Shown: positions 10,451-21,140 of the stretch, piece by piece
How the letters are laid out: every line of letters begins with the position of its first letter
Position numbering within the stretch: the first letter of the stretch is position 1
From: Candolleomyces eurysporus
Lineage: Eukaryota > Basidiomycota > Agaricomycetes > Agaricales > Psathyrellaceae
Length of the DNA stretch: 64,000 nucleotides
Assembly: GCA_027579435.1 (NCBI GenBank)
Contig: JANBPK010000953.1
Coordinates: forward strand, 1 to 64,000
Reading direction: 5' to 3'
The notes under the pieces: model-generated
Told to the model about the DNA's origin: nothing
Database searches by the model: none
Seen by the model: the letters and a program-made list of their open reading frames with translations, nothing else
Program-made: the position numbers and the translations under genes

Positions 10451-13400
10451 TCACCACTCGTGCAAACACTTGGCTTTTGCCCGCTGCAAGGCGGCCAACT
10501 CAGCCTCTAATACCTCAATTTTGCCGCGATCTTGGTCATCTCCAGTAGCTTCAATTCGTTTTCGCAAGGCCTTCACAAGGTATTCAAGCGAATGCAGCCG
10601 ATTAATGTTTCCAGGAGGCCACAAGACGAGGGCTTGATGAAGAAGTGAGGTTGCCTCGTTGAGGACATCCGCAACTCCGTTTCGCTCAAATTGGGATAGG
10701 AGGGCAGTCGCAAGTGTGTCAAGGGTTGCAGCACGGTATCTTGTGGGTGCAGGACGAAGTGCAAGTGCTTCTTGAGCTAGTGAAATGCACTCATCCAGAG
10801 ACCTAATGTTTCTGTTGTACTGATAAAGAGAATGGAGAGCGTAGGCTAGGTTATTAAGGGACTGAGGGCGATCTGGGTGGGGTGCAGGGCGGAGTGCAAG
10901 CGCTTCACGATGCAGCGAAATGGCCTCGTTTAATGCATCAATGTCCCCATTGTGCTCATGATGAAATTGGAGAGCATTGGCAAGGTCGTTGAGCGACAAG
11001 CAGCGATCTGGATCGGGTGTAGGACGGAGTGCCAGTGCTTCACGATGCAGTGAAATGGCCTCGTTCAATCCTTCGATCTCGCCATTGCACTGATAAAGAT
11101 CATTGAGAGCATCCCCAAGGTTGTTGAGTGACATGGGGCGATTTGGATGGGGTGGAGGACAGAGTGCAAGCGCTTCACGATAAAGTGAAATGGCTTCATT
11201 CAATGTTTTGGGGTCACCATTTTCAAAATAAAAATCAGTGAGAGCATTGGCGAGAGTGTCGAGATACCTCTCGCGAGATGGGTGGGGTGCCGGACTTCGT
11301 GTGAGCGCCGTGCGGGAACACGAAATGGCCTCTCTGAGGCCGTCGAGGTTTCCATTCTGTCGGTAACATGACCAGAGAGTGGTGGCGACGCTGTGAAGTG
11401 ATTCTGCATGATCGGGGTGCGAGTCTGGTTGCAGCTGTAAAGCATGTCGAAACGCCACCACCGCTTCTTCATGCATCCGAAGGCTGCCCATCCTATCACC
11501 TCGTGCATCATAGCACCACCCCAGTTTGGACCATACCTCCGCATCCCCATCGTCAATCCGTACAGCAACCTCCAGACAAGCCATCTGAAATCCCCAGTGA
11601 TCTCCGCCACTCTCGCCCAGCCAATCGGCCAACTTCGTCAGAGTTGATACCATATCGTCCCCCTCTCCGACATCCTCTTCCTGCAGCTCATCCTCTTCAG
11701 GCATCAAGGTCTTCCAAAACAATGTCGCCCACTGTTGTTGTGTAACAGCTGAGATGGTTTGCAGAGTCGAACAATGCTTTGTCTGTGACCATTGATCGTT
11801 CGAGCGTGGGGTTCCGTTCGACACATGGTATGGCCAGTACTTTGCTGCGTAATGCTGGATCGCACGAAGTGAAAAATTGCGGTGTAGCGAAGGGAATGGC
11901 AGGCTGGAGAGTTGTTCGAGACAGGTCAGGCCTAATGCTGAGTGGGAGTCAAATGCAGAGATTGCGAAGGATGTTTCTGTTGTTGTGGCCTGCACATACT
12001 CGAGGAATGACAAGTGGAAGCGCGTCGTTGCTGGATGGGTCATNCCTTTCTGAGCCTGGAGGCGGGGATCGAGTCTGGAGAGCGGAGAGAGAGAATTGAA
12101 TGTGATTGATAAGGTGGGGAGGAATTCCGGCAAGCATCGAGAAGTCTAACAAGAAAAGGGATTCCTGGAGAACAATAATCGCCCCAATATATCGCCGGAA
12201 AAGCTTCTGGGCCTCTGAAGAGGGGAAAAGGCGCTTGAGCGCATTACAATACAGCTCCCCAAGCCCATCAGCACCACCAACTCGACGCCGACTACCGACA
12301 ATGTCTGCGAGGATTTCGTGGGGCGGGGACTCACTGAACGGATGCGAAAGCAACGCGATCACAGTCGAGGCCCACACAGGTAGACCTCCTGAAAGCTCGG
12401 TGAGCTTCTCAACATCCGCAGAGTTTGCCTTCCGCCCATCCACCCACGGAATGGTCCCCAGATATGTTTCGAAATAGGCCCTGATAACCTCGTTCGAAAT
12501 CGGACCGAGGGCATACGTGTAAATCGAGACCTTGTCGATCCCGGGAAGATTGGAGGCACAGGGATTCAAACGATCCGTGATAATAAATTTCACAACCGAA
12601 CTTTCCGAGTTGAGGAGAGCGAGCGCCTTGGTGAACCTTGGATGGTCTCGCCATTCGTCCATGGCATCAATGATTATGATAAGGGGTTGGGGGTGGTTGA
12701 GTGATCGCAACGGTTCGAGGATGTACTTTTGGAGGTGGTTTTCCAGCGATGTGCCATGGCACTGATCCATCGCCTCCACAACCTTCGGTATTGCTCGCGC
12801 GTGGATACTCCCGATTTCATGTGCTATCATCTTGACAATCGTCTCAGGCCCGGACGCATCTGTCGGAAAGCTGCCAAGGGGAATGAAGGCCGCCAAACGA
12901 CCAGCTGACCGAAACTCGTCCGACAGGTGGCCAGCGAGTGTCGATTTCCCAATGCCTGCCGGCCCATGAACGCACAGGACAAGGTCGATCGAACTTGATT
13001 CCCGCTTGCACAATTCCTCAATCTCAGGCTGCCGACTGTTAGGTAGATATTCGACCCGCATCCCGCTCACGTCTGGACGCTTCGGGAGTGTGTCCAGCCG
13101 TCCTCGTTCTGGCGAAGCTCAGTGTCAGCGTTTGTCATTCATATTCCCAAATAATTTGAACACACCAATGTTGTTGGCCCGCTGCCGCATTTCATCTCGT
13201 AGATCACGCACGGTGTCTGTCTGAGGATTCTGTATGTTCCAATAAGTATTGTTGACGTGAGTCGCATTGTTGACATGGGTGGCGTTGGGTGCATCAACGT
13301 AGCGAAGATCGCCCTCCCAGGAAAAATTATGCGCTCCGTTAAAGAACGATCGACTTGGGGGTACATCCCGATCTAGCGGCTCGGACAGTGGTGGCGACCG

Positions 13401-13982
13401 AGGGACTGATCCCGCTGGAAAGGTCTGTGGAGGCGGCGCATCTGCCGGCAGATGTTGTGGATTGCATCGCCATCTTTCGATGTTCATTGGCTCTCTATCA
13501 CCGGCCAACAGCTGGAGTTGAGGAGCAATCGCGTTGATCATCCTTGCTGGCGCTGCCGGTGGTAGTAGTGGTGGGTGCAAAAATGACGAGGACGACGAGC
13601 CTCCTATGGCAAGGCTAGGATATTCAGGGAAAGAGATGTTCCAACCCAATGGATATGACGGAGGAGAGGTTGGACCCGCCCCAAAATGGCCACGTAGAAA
13701 ATTCGCCGAGCGGATTTCAGGGTATGGGTTGTACAGCAACGGTTGGACTGTTAGTCCGCTGGCACCTGCGTCGAGATGTGTTCCGTCTCCGATAGCCCAC
13801 TGGGAAGAAGATGGTTGAGGTCGAGAGCTGTGCGTATTCCGGGAACTCGATGCGGCCCTTGATACCCTAATCCGACCATCCGGGACCGTCTCACCAACCC
13901 TGTGACTGCTGGATGATAGTGGGTACGGGTCATGGAAATGGGATTTGGAGCCGAAACAGTCGCGCTCAGAGTCCTTGGGCAT
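10451..13982 (-). CDS. NACHT-TPR receptor, copy 2 (B type, frame break)
   Basis: Predicted exons are complement(13166..13982) and complement(10451..13108), with a 57-nt intron at the same codon as in the other copies. Exon 1 is long (272 codons) and rich in Pro and Ser. It ends in FFNGAHNFSWEGDLRYV and an APNATHV motif whose NATHVN part occurs twice. After the intron come Walker A (GPAGIGKST), Walker B (IIIIDAMDEW), a helical region, seven 45-residue TPR-like repeats and a basic C-terminus. There is one base too many next to an N at about 12044 (GSE.. then HPATTRFHLSF). Without it the protein is about 1157 residues. The start at 13982 is the second Met of a longer open frame from 14051 and is not certain. 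Much of the NACHT DNA is close to copy 1, while markers such as RDHPRF and FIITDRLNP are shared with copy 4. Confidence 0.83.
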
Positions 13983-14394
13983 TCCTAGGACGAGGGCTAG
14001 AAGGAAATTGTGAAGGACATGAGGAAGCCGTGTGTTACCCAAGAACAGCACTCACAAGCTGCCACAAATAAACCCTCTGCACTGCCCTCAGGCTATCGGC
14101 GCTGGTCCCAATTGCCCGCAATGATGGATACCGACGGCTTGTGAACTCCCCTCAAGCCCAAGGCTCAGGCTGGGACGTTGGCGAGCCCTACGTCGGTTAC
14201 AGTCGTTAGGCTTGTTATTTGAGTTTCTTGCGGATCCTACATAAGATTAGTTTCTTTGGCGAGTAGCGCGGAAAACCCAAGGACAACAAACCTAAACCGG
14301 AAAATGGCTGGAGACAGTAAGCCTCGACGCTTAAAAGCTCGCTCGACCATGGCGCCCACTGTTCCTTGACACCACCGAAACTAATAGTCGGGAC

Positions 14395-14790
14395 CTCGGA
14401 GGGACGAAGTGGGTGTTTTTGGTGACAAAATTCGCTCCGTCGTATCCAAAACTCTTGGCGACTTCTCTCCGTCAGAAAATATCGTTTCTCCACCTTCGAA
14501 TTCGATCGAGCATTACAAAACTGGGAGAGGGAAGGAGAATCAGGATCGGATCGGAGGATTTGAGGCCGGCTATTTGGCAAGACTACCTGACAACAAACAA
14601 AGACTCGAACTTCGGGAGCTTTGCTTAGACACTCCGATCGAACTACGTATTACTTCTCCTCCCTCCTCTCTGAAAGCTGGAATGTTTGCCTTACCATCAT
14701 TTCACGACGCAACTGCTGTGACCTCCAACCTCCCACCCACTAGCCGCGCGCTTGCCTCTTAGACGATAACTCCCGGGATTCTGGTTTATT
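14395..14790. repeat. Duplicated spacer block, pair of 2080-2420
   Basis: It matches 2080-2420 in order, including GGCTATTTGGCAA, CAACAAACAAAGA, the CTTACCATCA..CACGACGCAACT stretch and CCTCCAACCTCCCACCCAC. Its place relative to copy 3 is the same as that of its partner relative to copy 1. Confidence 0.75.
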
Positions 14791-14929
14791 GACCCAGATG
14801 GTTGATCCCGAAAATAAATTAGAGACGATGATTGGCGCATTAACGGAAGTAAGGTGCATACCGGTGCTTGAATGCCCGTGGTCAGCGCCTGTTCATCGTA
14901 TGCTTCGTCCAGCCCCAACCAGACGCTCT

Positions 14930-15199
14930 TCAGACCCACACCGCAATGTAGGAGATTTCTTCTCCACCTGAGACACTGTCCTTCGAGAAGGCAGGTGTAC
15001 GCGTTGTATGGCGGGCAGCTTCTGAAATCTTCGGTATATGTATAGCCGCTTCGAAAGGTGGTCCGAGGAGGATCAGGAGATTCGCTTTGTTGAGAATCCG
15101 AGAGCGTGGGTCAGCCAAGTAACAGAAATTCGACGGGGATGCATGGAGGACGGGGATGGGGGTGGCATTAGGTTTCCAGAATACGTGTAAATATGGCAT
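14930..15199 (-). CDS. Unidentified short open frame in the spacer
   Basis: It is open for 89 codons from MPYLHVFWKPN to EISYIAVWV. A following frame (GLKSVWLGLDEAYDEQ.., at about 14830-14940) ends at a good GTATGC donor-like site. The end of that piece (EAYDEQALTTGIQAP) faintly resembles EAQTQVP, found upstream of copies 1 and 3. It may be a relic of 5' exons or of a neighbour gene. No domain is recognised and it may not be coding. Confidence 0.2.
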   Translation of the reverse strand: MPYLHVFWKPNATPIPVLHASPSNFCYLADPRSRILNKANLLILLGPPFEAAIHIPKISEAARHTTRTPAFSKDSVSGGEEISYIAVWV

Positions 15200-15563
15200 T
15201 GTGTGTATCTTTTCCTTCTTCTCTCCTTATAAACTGACAGTGAACGTTCGTCGATAACGATAATTGGGACAGATATTGCAAATGCACCAGGATATAGAAT
15301 TCCAATTATATCTCGATTTCACACCCCTGGACTCACCGCCGGCTGTAAACAGAACACACGAGCTGTGTTGGAGAGGAGGATCGGTGTGCGTTGGCTATTG
15401 CGTTGGAGAGGCTCGGGTCGGGAGTCAAGCCCTACGCTTCTGAATCCTAACCACTATACTCACTTCATGCATTATGATTCATGCGTCTGAACATGGAATG
15501 TAGCACTCAAATAAGTGGAAATTAGAACACATATTTCAGAACTGGTAGCGAGAGAAGTACGAG

Positions 15564-18512
15564 TTAAAGTGCATATATATGTCCCGACTCCGACTCCGAT
15601 TCGGCATCCAAGGCTTCCGATTCCGCCTTCAACTCTTCAATTTCGCAGCGATCTCGATCGTCTCCAGTAACTTCAAATCGCTTTTCCAGAGGCTTCACAA
15701 GAGATTTAACAGAATATTTGCGAAATCTGTGACCTGGGGGATGGAGGACCAACAGCTCACGATGGAGCGATATCGCTTCATTGAGAACCTCCAAAGTTCC
15801 ATTCCACTCAAACTGAGATAGAAGAGCTTTAGCGAGGTTATGAAGGGACATAGGCCGCTCCGGGTGGGGTGCAGGACAGAGTGCGAGCGCTTCACAGTGC
15901 AGTGAAACGGCCTCGTTCAATGCCTCAATATCCCCACTGTGGCTATGAAAAGATTGGAGTGCATTGGCGAGGTAGTTGAGGCACATGGAGCGATCTGGGT
16001 GAGGTGCAGAGCAAAGTGCGAGTGCTTCATGGTGCAGTGAAATGGCCTCGTTCAGTGCATCAATGTCCCCATTGTGCTCATGAAGAGATCCAAGAGTACT
16101 GGCAAGATGGCTGAGCGACCGGGAGCGGTGTGGATGGGGTGCAGGGCGGAGTGCCAGTGCTTCACAATGCAGTGAAATGGCCTCGTTCAATCCCTCAATG
16201 GCACCATTGCACTTGTAAAGATCATGGAGAGCATCGCCAAGGTTGTTGAGCGATATGGGGCGATCCGGATGGGGAGGGGGGCAGAGTTCAAGCGCTTCAC
16301 GATACAGTGAAATGACCTCATTCAGCGTTTCAGGGTCGCCATTGTGAGTATAAAAATGACTGAGAGCATTGGCGAGAGCGTTGAGATACCTCTCGCGATC
16401 TGGGTGGGGTGCCGGACTGAGTGTGAGCGCTGTGTGAGAACACGAAATTGCTTCCTTGAGGCAGTCGTGGTTTCCATTCTGCCGGTAACATAACCAGAGA
16501 GTGGTGGCAAGATTGTCAAGTGATTCTGCGTGATCGTGGTGTGAGTCTGGTCGCAGCTGTAAAGCACGTCGAAACGCCACCACCGCTTCTTCGTACATCT
16601 GAAGGGTACCCATCGCATCACCTCGCGCCTTGTAGCACCATCCTAATTCGGACCATGCGTCCGCATCATCATCGTCAATCCGTACAGCAACTTCCAAACA
16701 AGCCATCTGAAACCCCCAGTGATCTCCGCCACTCTCGCCCAGCCAATATACCAACTTCCTCAGAGTTAATACCATGCTGTCCTCCTCTCCAAAATCCTCT
16801 AACCGCAGCTCATCCACTTCAGGCATCAAGCTCCTCCAAAACAATATCGCCCACTGTTGTCGTGTACCAGTTGAGACGGTTCGCAGAGTTGAACAATGGT
16901 TTGTCTGTGACCATTGATCGTTCGAGCGTGGGGTTCCGTTCGACACATGATACGGCCAGTACTTGACGACGTAATGCTGGGTGGCACGAAATGGGAATTT
17001 GCGGTGTGGCGAAGGAGCCGGCAGGCTGGAGAGTTGCTCGAGACAGGTCAAGCCTAATGTTGAATGGGAGTCATATGTAGAGATTGCGAAGCAATTTTCC
17101 GTCGTCGTGGCCTGGACATACTCAAGAAATGACAAATGGAAGAGCGTCGTTGCCGGATGGACCATCTTTTCTGAGCCCGGAGGCGGGGACCGAGTTTGGA
17201 GAGCGGAGAGAGAGAATTGAATGCGATCGATAAGATGGAAAGGGATTCCCGCAAGCATCGAGAAGTCTAGCAGGGAAAGGGATTCCTGGAGCGCAATGAT
17301 CGCCCCGATGTATCGTCGGAAAAGCGTTTGGGCCTCCGAAGAGGGGAACAGGCGCTTGAGCGCATTACAATACAGCTCCCCAAGCCCGTCGGCACCACCA
17401 ACTTGACGCCGACTTGCGACGATCTCTGCGAGTATTTCGTGAGGTGGAGACTCGCTGAATGGATGCGAAAGCAACGCGATCACAGTCGAGGCCCATACGG
17501 GTAGACCGCCTGAAAGCTCGGTGAGCTTCTCGACGTCCGCAGGGCTTGCCTTCCGCCCATCCACCCACAGAACGGTCCTCATATATTTTTCGAAATAGCT
17601 CTTGATAACCTCATTCGAAATCGGGCCGAGGGAATACGTGTAGATGGAGACTCTGTCGATACCGGGCATACGGGAAGCGCATGGATTCAAACGATCCGTT
17701 AGAATGAATTTGACCACAGAGCTCTCTGTGTTGAGGAGGGCGATTGCCTGCATGAATGTTGCATTATCTCTCCATTCGTCCATGGCGTCAATGATTATGA
17801 TAAGGGGTTGGGGATGATTGAGCGATCGTAAGGGTTCGAGGATGTACTTTTCAAGATGGTTTTCCAGCGATCTCCCATGACACTGATCCATGGCCTCTAT
17901 GATCTTCGGTATTGCTCGCGCGTGGATACTTCCAATCTCGTATGCTATCATCTTGACGATCGTCTCGGGCCCAAGCGCGTCTGTCGCAAAGGCGCCGAGG
18001 AAAACGGAGGCCGCCAACCGACCAGCTGCCCGAAAGACGTCCGAGAGGTGACCAGCGAGTGTCGATTTCCCGATGCCAGCCGGCCCATGAACGCATAGGA
18101 CGAGGTGGGTCGACCTTGATTCCTGCCCGCACAATTCCTCAACATCCGGCTGCCGACTATTAGGTAGGTATTCGACCCGCTTCCCGCTCATGTCAGGATG
18201 CCTTGGAAGTGCATCTAGCCGTGCTCGCTCTGGTGTGGTTACCAGTCAGTAGTTTCTGCTTAGAGATGTAGTGATTGGCATACCGATGTTATCGGTATTC
18301 TGCTGCATTGCAGCCTCGTTGACGACATTAACGTGAGTAGCGTTGGGTGCATTCAGGACTCGGAAATCCCTCATATTGAAATGATGTGCGCCACGGAAGT
18401 TCGATTGACTTGACCGGAATTGGGAGCGCTCATCGGTTGAGTGGCTCCCGCGATCCTTGGAAGGGGAGAAAAGGCGAGACAGAAACTTAGGCCTCCTGAA
18501 ATTGAGAGGCAT
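15564..18512 (-). CDS. NACHT-TPR receptor, copy 3 (A type, intact)
   Basis: Exons are complement(18284..18512) and complement(15564..18229), with a 54-nt intron, giving 964 residues in one open frame. The start MPLNFRRPKFLSRLF matches copy 1. Residues 1-76 are a basic N-terminus ending in FRGAHHFNMRDF and APNATHVNVVNEA. Walker A GPAGIGKST is at about 125-133 and Walker B (IIIIDAMDEW) at about 220-229. A helical module and a degenerate repeat follow, then seven TPR-like repeats of 45 residues from about 600, then TGDDRDRCEIEELKAES and an acidic end that looks coiled-coil. The family is the STAND NTPases (NACHT class), presumed here to be a cytosolic sensor. With copy 4 it is the best candidate for a working gene in the array. 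The shared marker residues in NACHT (QAIAL, FILTDRLNP, GIDRVSIYTYSLG) put it with copy 1. Confidence 0.92.
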
Positions 18513-18589
18513 TGTGATCAGGGCAGGAAGCAAGAAGTGAGCCCGTTGACATGACGTTCGTGGGCAAGCGGCAATATTAGGTCAGGGCT

Positions 18590-19620
18590 GTGATATGCAA
18601 CAAACGCCCATACTGCTGTGGAAAGGCGATGCAGTCAGGTCGTGCAAACAATACAGGCTGAGGTCCTAGCTTCGGTGGTACTTGACTCGAACTGTCAGCC
18701 TATCAGACTTGACCGGTAACCCTTCGTAGACATGGCAACAGCGCGCTTGTTTTTCACGAGCGACATAACCGCAATCGCAACTGGAACACCATCTAACTAG
18801 TCAACAGTCTGTTCCAACGCACGAGGACAGGGCATTCATCGCTTGTGCGTGGAATGGCCTTCTTTGACCAGATACGAGTTGCCGAATCCAATATGATTGC
18901 GATTTGTGAAGAGTGAATTTGAGTAGGGACTGTCTACATCTTATAGCCTTGAGCTTTTAAGTTGCACGGAGCAAATTCTGGACTCACCTACCAAGACATG
19001 AAAACCTTGGAAAAGACATCTGAGATCTGAGACTGGCTCCGACGATCTTCAAGCATCTCGCAACTCGTTGGCTGTGAGCTATATTTTGACTAACCAGCAT
19101 TTTGCCAAAGTAGGACCCCACCGGCACTCGAGTTTGCGCTTCGAAGACGGTGTCTACGGAGAGACGAAGTACAACTATGTGGACTGCAATGCTGAATCTT
19201 CCTAGTCAGTAAAGCGACCTCGGAAAGGTGGCAATGGGCGAGAAACAAAGGTGAGACAAGATACGAAGGGAAGCAGACAGAAAGAGAACGACAATCGAAA
19301 ATGAAAAGGTAATCAATGAAAGCGGTGACACACCTTTGCGAGATATCACAATGGCTCGGAGGGGGTTCTTGTCGCCCCAGCCTTCCTTTGCACTGGACGG
19401 AGTGGGATCACAGATGACTGCACCAAGGATGTCTCAGCCAAGTATAATTTTTTCCTGTTCCCCTTCAGCGATGCGAAGGACCGCTTCTATAGGTCATTTT
19501 AGTACGATACTTGGGGACTCGGGTGATATACACGGAACTCGGGTGATATGCACGCACCAGCAAATGCATCAAGGTCAACATCGCAGTTACGACGGTCGAT
19601 CTCTTCTTGACAAAAAGAAA
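18590..19620. repeat. Upstream block of copy 3, pair of 6290-7560
   Basis: It matches the block upstream of copy 1 in order. One piece, read on the minus strand, gives FEAQTRVPVG next to a GTGGGG donor-like site, where copy 1 has LEAQTQVPAR. An indel separates the two frames after that point. Other conserved pieces surround GAAGCGGTCCTTCGCATCGC and TTGTCAAGAA.AGATCGACC. The conservation may reflect 5' UTR exons or just the age of the duplication. Confidence 0.6.
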
Positions 19621-19869
19621 GNAAAAAAGGGCCCGTTTATTACGGTTGTGCTAGCCGATTACAGTATGGATTAAACATTGCGCAAGTCAACCAATCGACA
19701 CATTGCCGGACTATGTCACGGTCTGCGGAATCGCCTCCTTTCTTGCAGTGTCTGAGCGAGCAAACACTTCCACTCTGCCCGCCACCCTGCCATCTGTACC
19801 AGTCTCCGCTGTTGACCAAATTTTTGACATGGAGAGTTGAGATTTGGGAGGGCTAAAATAGGCCAAGGG

Positions 19870-20920
19870 TGTGGTATAGTGCAGAGGAGGGACGAAGTAG
19901 ACAGGAAAATAGGATATGATATCCGGTGTCGACAGATTCAAACCCGCCGAATCCTGACTTCCATCCGTTGCTGACACAATGTGTTACGCCCTTCGGCCGG
20001 ATGGAGTATGAAAGAGTGTGTGCCCAAGAGTTGGGGAAGGCGGGGAGGGGTCGGAATGGAAGGAGTGGACTCATCCGAGGGCCCGGAGGACGGCTATTTG
20101 GCAGTACTGCCCGACGAAAATAAACACAAGCAGGAGCAAGCACATGGGCGCTTGAGCTGAAGCCTTCCTCCACGCCTCCACATCCGAGCTGCGCCTCGCT
20201 CCTCTGTTCCTTTGTGTCTGACTCTGAAATTAGGGGCCCTTGCCTTGGCTTCCCGTTAAACCTCCGGGTCGCTCACCTCCGGGCAAAATGTTACATATAC
20301 GATGGTGATCGGACTTCCGGTGAGATCTCTCCTCCCCTCTCGTATGACACCGTTAACCTTGGGTCCGTTTCTCTTCCCGGTCAATGTTGCCAAGGACACT
20401 CTCAACTGTTCCTGAGCCAACGCCTCCTAGCTGAGGCTCCGAAAGCCTCCTGTCACGCATTCAAGACACTCGCATCTCGCGAGTTTTGGCTGCGTCTCAC
20501 ATCGCCCTCGTTCTCAACCCTACACTCGGTGTCTACGCCTGCATAACTATACGTGGACTGGAGTCTCTCGTTCCAGTTGGATACTCTATCGATCACATGA
20601 CGGCATATGTCCATCTGGTCACGGTAAGAGACTATTCCCGCCTTTCTAAAGTTCATTGCTGAACGTTGAACCTTTGCCTTTCTGTCCTTTCAGACCAGAT
20701 TGCATGCTCAATAATTCTACTGATGCTCGGCTCCCAATCTCAATCACCTCTAACCCAGCTCTTCAGTTTGCCGCCATCTTAGGCTTTGATACCCCGTTGC
20801 ACCAGCGTCGATGGATCAGCAATCGTTCTCCCTGGCCGAGCTTATCGCCTGTCGTGGCTCAACAAGCGAACACAAATGCCTCCCTATCGTCTGCAACTGC
20901 GCTGGGTACTTTTCAACAGT
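19870..20920. repeat. Duplicated spacer block, pair of 8480-9720
   Basis: It matches the spacer between copies 1 and 2, including GGCTATTTGGCAG at 20092, CTCTTCCCGGTCAATGTTG, GAGGCTCCGAAAGCC, ACACTCGCATCTCG and the 20645-20900 segment that occurs twice in the other spacer. It lies immediately downstream of the 3' end of copy 4, so it includes that gene's 3' neighbourhood. Confidence 0.7.
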
Positions 20921-21140
20921 GAACTTCACGTGCCGATTGCAGCTTGGTAACTAATGGAGGCTCAAGGGAGGATTTGGAGGTGTCTCGAATGAGAGGTGTA
21001 CATGTGTTCAAAGCGGTTCCATATGCGCCCTTCTGAATTTTGTCGTTGGCATTCGACTACCTAAAAACATAGATGCAATTACATAGGTACATGTACTACC
21101 ACAGAACAGGGAGTCCAACAAACTATGATACTCATATCGC

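Larger units (their letters stand above)
13983..15563. other. Spacer between copies 2 and 3
   Basis: It holds the duplicated block 14395-14790 and a short unidentified minus-strand frame at 14930-15199. The part just below 15563 is probably the 3' UTR of copy 3. Nothing else can be supported. Confidence 0.5.
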
